This document shows positions 59,818 to 64,000 of a stretch of DNA of 64,000 nt, piece by piece. The notes beneath the pieces were generated by a model, which had not been told where the DNA came from, searched no databases, and saw only the letters and a list, made by a program, of their open reading frames with translations. Position numbers and translations under genes: made by a program. How positions within the stretch are numbered: the stretch's first letter is position 1; the number at the start of each line of letters is the position of its first letter. Source of the stretch: Oscillospiraceae bacterium (GTDB taxonomy: Bacteria > Bacillota > Clostridia > Oscillospirales > Oscillospiraceae); assembly GCA_910575815.1 (NCBI GenBank), contig CAJTFN010000005.1, forward strand, positions 18,023-82,022, given 5' to 3'.

Positions 59818-60045
59818 ATGGAACTGCTGGAAAATCTGAAAAAGTACAATGAAGCATCGTACTACGACTGCAACGACATCGCTGAAAAACTGATCGAGCT
59901 GGCAAACATGGAGGACGATGGGAAGTTAGGAGAAGAACTGCTGAACGCGCTGTATCAGGTCAAAGCCACGGCGCAGAATCCCTACAACTCCGACTACTGG
60001 CGGGTTTTGTACAATGTGCTGCTGGCAATCACTGGCCTTGAATAA
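59818..60045 (+). CDS. Small early protein
   Basis: 75 residues, helical and acidic ('CNDIAEKLIELANMEDDGKL'). ATG at 59818 follows AGGAGGTG. Single-gene cassette; unrecognised. Confidence 0.7.
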   Translation: MELLENLKKYNEASYYDCNDIAEKLIELANMEDDGKLGEELLNALYQVKATAQNPYNSDYWRVLYNVLLAITGLE

Positions 60046-60055
60046 AGTTGGCCTA

Positions 60056-60091
60056 CGAGGGGAGAGGACGATACCTCTCCCCTATTTTATT
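60056..60091 (+). terminator. Terminator
   Basis: GAGGGGAGAGG and CCTCTCCCCT arms followed by ATTTTATTT. Confidence 0.85.
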
Positions 60092-60099
60092 TCAAACGT

Positions 60100-60137
60100 G
60101 GTTAGCAAGCACGGTTTTCTAACTGTAAATATAATAG
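60100..60137 (+). promoter_or_regulatory. Repeated promoter-like element, copy 14
   Basis: GGTTAGCA then CTGTAAATATAATAG, spacing 23, before 60150 and 60930. Confidence 0.85.
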
Positions 60138-60149
60138 AAGGTGCGAGTT

Positions 60150-60917
60150 ATGGCATTTGACAAAGAATACATCAGCCGGACACTGGCGGAGGAAAGGTTG
60201 TGGAAGCCTGGTGAGAGTAGCGCTTTCACTTTCAATGGCTGGGAGCTGAAATTGGAGCGTGAAGATGATTCTTATGCTCCCTATCTGTTCCATGTGACTG
60301 GAAAACGCTTAGGCACAAAGGATACGAAAAATCGCCGCTACACCAGTATGGAGCAGGCGTTTCTCCATATTTTCAACGAGTTTAACGAGAATGTTGCTAT
60401 CAAAAATCGCTACGCCTCTTTGAGTGAGGCGATGGAAAAATGGGAGGAAAATCCTATGAAAAAAATCTGCAAGACCTGTGGCAAAATCATTAAGGACGAT
60501 GAAGACTATACGCTGGTCAATTCCGGGATGCCGGAGGAGTTTGTTCAGTGCTGGCCGTGCCATACCAGCGACATGGACAACGGCAAGGTGCTTCAGTGTG
60601 AAGCCTGTGGCGAGTATTTCTCCACTGACGTTCTCCACGATGAAGAAGTTTGTGGTGATTCTTTCTGCGAGTGTCCTAACTGCGGCAAAGACATCGTGGA
60701 GGGTCTTACAAAGGAGGAGTTCGAGGACGAGCATTTCATTCCCAAGTACGCCGTCGTAGTGACATTCGGAAACATGACAAGGGGCTATCAGATTGCCGCC
60801 CATGGCACCAATGAGGCTATGGAAAAGCTGCTGAAGCACCTGGGAGAATCCGGTATGAACGGAGTGACCGCCGTGCATATCAGCGAGATTCTGCTGGACG
60901 AGGATATTATTTCTTAA
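60150..60917 (+). CDS. Early multi-zinc-ribbon protein, possibly with internal start
   Basis: 255 residues from ATG at 60150. Residues 1-100 are an alpha/beta domain. From 103 three Cys pairs follow ('CKTCGKI', 'CWPC', 'CEACGEYF', 'CECPNCGK'), i.e. two or three zinc ribbons. The end ('YAVVVTFGNMTRGYQIAAHG') is a small ferredoxin-like domain. GGAGGAAAATCCT before Met103 (60456) is a strong internal ribosome site, so a shorter zinc protein may also be made. Confidence 0.75.
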   Translation: MAFDKEYISRTLAEERLWKPGESSAFTFNGWELKLEREDDSYAPYLFHVTGKRLGTKDTKNRRYTSMEQAFLHIFNEFNENVAIKNRYASLSEAMEKWEENPMKKICKTCGKIIKDDEDYTLVNSGMPEEFVQCWPCHTSDMDNGKVLQCEACGEYFSTDVLHDEEVCGDSFCECPNCGKDIVEGLTKEEFEDEHFIPKYAVVVTFGNMTRGYQIAAHGTNEAMEKLLKHLGESGMNGVTAVHISEILLDEDIIS

Positions 60918-60929
60918 CGGGAGGGCAAC

Positions 60930-61136
60930 ATGGAATTTTTTGTGAACAATGGACGGAAGATCGAGTTGGAGCAGGCCGAGCCAGACGGCCCGGTGAAAGT
61001 CACCGCCTGGGGAGCACCCCATGACGATTATACTGACTGTGAGGACGAGTACACCATCACGCCTGGGGATTTTGTGATGATGCTCAACTGGTATCGTCAT
61101 CAGAAGCGGACAGGCAATGTGGACTTGAATTTCTGA
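60930..61136 (+). CDS. Small early protein
   Basis: 68 residues, beta-rich and acidic ('PHDDYTDCEDEYTITPGDF'). Starts 12 bp after the zinc protein, with GGGAGGG. Unrecognised. Confidence 0.7.
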   Translation: MEFFVNNGRKIELEQAEPDGPVKVTAWGAPHDDYTDCEDEYTITPGDFVMMLNWYRHQKRTGNVDLNF

Positions 61137-61140
61137 ATGG

Positions 61141-61176
61141 ACGGGAAAGCTGCTGATGTAGCTTTCCCGTTTTTTA
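61141..61176 (+). terminator. Terminator
   Basis: ACGGGAAAGCT and AGCTTTCCCGT arms followed by TTTTT. Confidence 0.9.
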
Positions 61177-61191
61177 TAGTTTTTTCTAAAT

Positions 61192-61229
61192 GGTTAGCAA
61201 ATCGTATTTTCCCTCTGTAATAAGAATGT
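61192..61229 (+). promoter_or_regulatory. Repeated promoter-like element, copy 15
   Basis: GGTTAGCA then CTGTAATAAGAATGT, spacing 23, before the gene at 61267. Confidence 0.85.
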
Positions 61230-61266
61230 GGAGAGTACCACGAAAAATAATTAGGAGGTATGAGTG

Positions 61267-61803
61267 ATGAGCACTGCTAACTACCGTACAATGGATAACT
61301 TCTCCCTGTTTGTGAGGGAAGATCAAGATGAGGCCAAGCGCTGCCCTGAGTGCGGCGCTATCATGGATGCAGATGCTACTGCTTGCGACCTCTGCGGCTG
61401 TGAGGAACTGGAAGATTACTACTTCTCCGACGAGGTGGCATGGGAGTGTGACCGGCGTGAGATTGAGCGTGAGCTGGACGATCTCAACTATGATTTGATG
61501 TTCCATAAAATCAGCCTGCGGAGCGGGTACTACTCTGGGGTTCAGTTCTATGTGGAAATCGAGCACGACCTGGACGAGTATGACTACGACAACGACGAGT
61601 GCCACTACTACTTTGATTGCTGCCGAAGTGTAGCGTATCGGAAGTATGAGGCTGAAAAGCGGAAGATTAACCGGAAGCTGACTGAGCTGGGAAAACGCTG
61701 GGGATTTCAGGAAGTGGTCTGTATCGCACGGTTTTCCAATGGTGAGGCAATTTTTCAGCCCATCTCCAATCCCCGTGCCCGCCTGTACGCCGCCGTATCC
61801 TGA
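61267..61803 (+). CDS. Early zinc-ribbon protein
   Basis: 178 residues from ATG at 61267, 9 bases after GGAGG. 'CPECGAIMDADATACDLCGC' is a four-Cys zinc ribbon (about 25-44). The middle is very acidic with Tyr ('DLDEYDYDNDECHYYFDCC'). Single-gene cassette. Unrecognised. Confidence 0.7.
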   Translation: MSTANYRTMDNFSLFVREDQDEAKRCPECGAIMDADATACDLCGCEELEDYYFSDEVAWECDRREIERELDDLNYDLMFHKISLRSGYYSGVQFYVEIEHDLDEYDYDNDECHYYFDCCRSVAYRKYEAEKRKINRKLTELGKRWGFQEVVCIARFSNGEAIFQPISNPRARLYAAVS

Positions 61804-61810
61804 CACTGCA

Positions 61811-61841
61811 AAGCCCACCGAAAAATCGGTGGGCTTTTTTT
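61811..61841 (+). terminator. Terminator
   Basis: AAGCCCACCGA and TCGGTGGGCTT arms followed by TTTTT. Confidence 0.9.
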
Positions 61842-61849
61842 ATTTCAAT

Positions 61850-61887
61850 GGTTAGCAATTCCTGTTTATCCCCTGTAAATAGAATAG
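61850..61887 (+). promoter_or_regulatory. Repeated promoter-like element, copy 16
   Basis: GGTTAGCA then CTGTAAATAGAATAG, spacing 23, before the four-gene cassette 61918-63344. Confidence 0.85.
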
Positions 61888-61917
61888 AGGCACTAAAAAT
61901 TATGAGGAGGCTACACA

Positions 61918-62355
61918 ATGAAAATCTACAATCTGATTCACGAGCAGGATACCGACGCCGCTTGGGGCTGCGATGTACGGTCGTTCACTGATAAGCTGTC
62001 TGCGCAGAACGCAATGCGGGAGAGCTGGGAGAGCACAGTCAAGGCGTGGGAATACGACGCAAAAGAGCACAAGGATGAGGATGAGTGCGAGTGCTGTGAG
62101 AGCACGGCGGTTATCCGTGATGACAGCGACGTGGAGAGTTGGCGAATTGAGGAACAGGAGCTGGATGTGCAGATAGCTGTGCGGGTTAAGGGCGGCTTGG
62201 TGGAGGAGGTTCACGCCAACGCCGATGTGAGCGTCGAGGTGTACGATCTGGACGTGTCCGACTTTCCTGACGATGGTGAGCAGGACGAGGCCGACAAGAA
62301 AGAGGTGGAGCTGGAGGAGCTGGTCAAGTCTCCCGGCTGGCGGAATGTTTGGTGA
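61918..62355 (+). CDS. Acidic early protein
   Basis: 145 residues, very acidic, with a Cys triple ('ECECCES') and a beta core ('ELDVQIAVRVKGGLVEEVHA'). Such acidic proteins can mimic DNA, but nothing specific is seen. First gene of the copy-16 cassette. Confidence 0.7.
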   Translation: MKIYNLIHEQDTDAAWGCDVRSFTDKLSAQNAMRESWESTVKAWEYDAKEHKDEDECECCESTAVIRDDSDVESWRIEEQELDVQIAVRVKGGLVEEVHANADVSVEVYDLDVSDFPDDGEQDEADKKEVELEELVKSPGWRNVW

Positions 62356-62366
62356 GGAGGAACAAC

Positions 62367-62648
62367 ATGGAACGGGATAAGAATGAGATCTGGAGTGGCG
62401 CTTATAAGGCGCTGACGGTGGGCGATGTGTTACGCATTGACCGACTGAACGCCCGTAACAACTGGGGTATCTCATATGCAACTGCGGAGCGGCTGTTCTC
62501 TGAGCACCGGCAAGCCTATAAGTGTGGAGACATTAGGAAAATGGAACAGGTGGAGTATCGGCTGACCGACTGCAATTTTCACAAAGAATGTGCTTTGCTT
62601 CGGGCCGGAAAATATAACGAGGCTCTGACGGAGCTTCATCGGAATTAA
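62367..62648 (+). CDS. Small early protein
   Basis: 93 residues from ATG at 62367 (GAGGAGG). Helical and basic; 'LTVGDVLRIDRLNARNNWGI' and 'ATAERLFSEHRQAYKCG' might be an HTH-like pair. Unrecognised. Confidence 0.65.
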   Translation: MERDKNEIWSGAYKALTVGDVLRIDRLNARNNWGISYATAERLFSEHRQAYKCGDIRKMEQVEYRLTDCNFHKECALLRAGKYNEALTELHRN

Positions 62649-62658
62649 GGAGTGTAAA

Positions 62659-62841
62659 ATGCAGATTACCTATGATGTGTCCAAACAGAAGGGTAGCTCT
62701 CGCTGGTATCCCCATAAAGTCGAGTCTCCCAAGGTAGCCGCCGGCCCGCTGGCCGACAAGAAAACGGCGCTCCACGCTGCCGCTGACCTCATGGGAGTGA
62801 GCTATAAAGAGTACATGGATATGAGGAGGAAGACGCAGTGA
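62659..62841 (+). CDS. Small early protein
   Basis: 60 residues from ATG at 62659 (AAGGAGTG). Basic beta strands then a helix ('DLMGVSYKEYMDMRRKTQ'). Overlaps the next gene by 4 bp (GTGA). Confidence 0.65.
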   Translation: MQITYDVSKQKGSSRWYPHKVESPKVAAGPLADKKTALHAAADLMGVSYKEYMDMRRKTQ

Positions 62842-63344
62842 AAAAGAAATGGGATTTGCAGAAACGTGTTGACATTGACTCTCTCCGGCTGGGCTATCTG
62901 GCCGGAGAGATTTCTACCGCTGATGTGGCGCATCAACTCAACTGTGCCGAGGATGAGGCGTTAGATCGTATTGGTGTAACGGAACTGCGGAGAACGCTGG
63001 CCTACTCCCCAGAGGAGATTGAGGCGATGTATCAGCGAAACGAAAATTTCAATGGAAAGCGGGCTGATTTTGACAAGCTGCGGCTGTTCCAGGAGATCAA
63101 GGCGGGGCTGACCAAGTTTCTTCAACGCTGTGGTGATGTGCGAAAGCTGGAAGAGATTAAGCCCAACCAGTACGAAAAGAACGCTATTCTCTTTTTGGAT
63201 GTGAGTAGTGTAGCTGCGTTTAACAAGGATGAGACGGCTATGCTGACCGCCATTATGAACAAGGCAGATCGGATGGTGGTTAGTACAGTTGGCGGTAGCT
63301 GTACACGGTTTTCTTTCTGTGTAGAAAATTGCTGGACAGAATAA
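62838..63344 (+). CDS. Early protein with a possible N-terminal HTH
   Basis: 168 residues from GTG at 62838 (GAGGA). 'EISTADVAHQLNCAEDEALD' (about 23-42) looks like an HTH; the rest is alpha/beta with 'AILFLDVSSVAAFNKDETAM'. Last gene of the cassette. No terminator; promoter copy 17 follows at 12 bp. Confidence 0.7.
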   Translation: MKKKWDLQKRVDIDSLRLGYLAGEISTADVAHQLNCAEDEALDRIGVTELRRTLAYSPEEIEAMYQRNENFNGKRADFDKLRLFQEIKAGLTKFLQRCGDVRKLEEIKPNQYEKNAILFLDVSSVAAFNKDETAMLTAIMNKADRMVVSTVGGSCTRFSFCVENCWTE

Positions 63345-63355
63345 TTTTTCTGAAC

Positions 63356-63393
63356 GGTTAGCAAACGACACATTTTTGCTGTCAAAAGAATAG
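63356..63393 (+). promoter_or_regulatory. Repeated promoter-like element, copy 17
   Basis: GGTTAGCA then CTGTCAAAAGAATAG, spacing 23, before the frame at 63429. Confidence 0.8.
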
Positions 63394-63428
63394 GAGGCGG
63401 CAAGCCTACTGCAAAAGGAGGTTCAACC

Positions 63429-63647
63429 GAGGTATGCAAGCTGTGCAATGAGCGCCGCTTCTGTGAGGATGTGGACAATCTGGAGCTGTACATCCAAGCA
63501 GTACGCAATGATGACAGTGAGGCCGGAATTAACAACGAGTTTTTGGAGCTGTGCAGGGAGGATGCGCTTGCCCTGGTGGAAGATTTCTACAAGTGGCGTC
63601 AGGAGTTGTTTCCGAAAGTGCTGGCAGTATACGAGAGCAACAAATAA
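63429..63647 (+). CDS. Early protein frame without a normal start codon
   Basis: The frame to TAA 63645-63647 reads 'VCKLCNERRFCEDVDNLELY' and 'EFLELCREDALALVEDFYKW', a credible acidic Cys-containing protein. AAAAGGAGG stands before it, yet no in-frame ATG, GTG or TTG lies between that site and the Cys pair. An out-of-frame ATG at 63434 gives five codons. Either the start is non-canonical, a frameshift has broken it, or only the GTG at 63471 is used. Confidence 0.5.
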   Translation, partial: EVCKLCNERRFCEDVDNLELYIQAVRNDDSEAGINNEFLELCREDALALVEDFYKWRQELFPKVLAVYESNK

Positions 63648-63672
63648 ATTGGAGGAGTAAATTTTTCTTTGT

Positions 63673-63710
63673 GGTTAGCAAAACTGATTTTCTGACTGCT
63701 ATAAGAATGT
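63673..63710 (+). promoter_or_regulatory. Repeated promoter-like element, copy 18
   Basis: GGTTAGCA then CTGCTATAAGAATGT, spacing 23, before the DUF932 gene. Confidence 0.85.
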
Positions 63711-63749
63711 ACCTGTTCACCACACTACAAAATTTAGGAGGTTTGCAAA

Positions 63750-64000
63750 ATGGCAGCTAATGTTGAAACTATGATGTACGTTCGTGAGAAGCCCTGGCAC
63801 GGTCTGGGCACGATGGTTGAGGAAGCGCCCACCAGCGCCGACGCTCTGCGGCTGGCTGGTCTGGACTGGACTGTGGACAAGAAGAACATCCAGGTCTGTG
63901 GTGGGGCGAAGATCGTCAACTACAAGGCCAATGTGCGGAGCAGTGACGGCGCTGTGCTGGGTGTCGTGACCGACCGCTATCGTATTGTTCAGAATGCGGA
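63750..64000 (+). CDS. DUF932 phage/plasmid-like protein (3' part outside window)
   Basis: 83 codons visible from ATG at 63750 after TAGGAGG. 'YVREKPWHGLGTMVEEAPTS' and 'LRLAGLDWTVDKKNI' are the conserved start of DUF932 (about 300+ residues when complete), and 'GVVTDRYRIVQN' continues it. The family is common on phages and conjugative plasmids; function unknown. Confidence 0.85.
   Translation, partial: MAANVETMMYVREKPWHGLGTMVEEAPTSADALRLAGLDWTVDKKNIQVCGGAKIVNYKANVRSSDGAVLGVVTDRYRIVQNA

Noticed and set aside
51459..63710. Interpretation of the 18 repeats as a CRISPR array or direct-repeat mobile element
   Set aside because: The copies are far apart, bipartite, always upstream of genes, and the segments between are genes and terminators, so promoter function fits better.
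50654..64000. Alternative genetic code (stop reassignment)
   Set aside because: TAA, TAG and TGA all end well-supported genes with terminators right after, and no suppressor tRNA was found.

Overview
The window looks like part of a temperate, siphovirus-like tailed phage of a Gram-positive (Firmicutes, probably gut Clostridia/Oscillospiraceae) host. This rests on strong AGGAGG ribosome sites, a TP901-type tape measure, Dit/Tal-type tail proteins, BppU-like and FN3-bearing baseplate proteins, an HU protein, a tyrosine recombinase and sigma-A promoters. Host assignment is inference.

Layout. (1) 1-31.4 kb, minus strand: the virion operon, read from high to low coordinates. It runs from a truncated portal through protease/scaffold, decoration protein, major capsid, head-tail connectors and major tail protein. 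A Zn-finger/RuvC/ClpP/PhoH block follows, then tail assembly genes, a 2739-residue tape measure, Dit, Tal, baseplate and fibre proteins, and an adhesin that runs off the left edge. (2) 31.4-32.5 kb: a zinc-ribbon gene joined to a roughly 75-codon terminase remnant that runs into a portal lacking its N-terminus. No intact terminase is present. (3) 32.6-37.7 kb: 19 tRNAs, nearly all with an encoded CCA; one tRNA-like element with an expanded anticodon region; a phage tmRNA; several structured spacers; and, next to the promoter, a ~640-nt gene-free RNA closed by a long terminal helix (ROOL/GOLLD-like in size and position). One small plus-strand gene and one small minus-strand gene sit among them. 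(4) 37.8-49.5 kb, minus strand: HU, phosphoesterases, a 944-residue protein with the DxDxD hallmark of single-subunit two-barrel RNA polymerases, an ATPase/helicase, an OGG-type glycosylase, HNH, DUF1848-like, metallopeptidase and integrase genes, under a canonical promoter at about 49.55 kb. (5) 49.5-50.6 kb: a divergent, G-rich, gene-free region where gene orientation switches. (6) 50.65-64 kb, plus strand: a sigma-region-4-like gene, then about 30 small genes of mostly unknown role in short cassettes. Most cassettes follow the same 38-bp promoter-like element (GGTTAGCA, 15 bases, CTGTAATAAGAATAG; 18 copies, spacing fixed in 17 of 18) and many end in a strong intrinsic terminator.

How it may work together (inference): host RNA polymerase uses the sigma-A promoters at 37.7, 49.5 and 50.5 kb, each flanked by a shared operator-like motif (consensus GACGAAYAAAATC). 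The phage then makes its own regulators (sigma-like protein, RNA polymerase-like protein), one of which could read the 18-copy element. The tRNAs, tmRNA and large RNA would support translation or packaging during infection.
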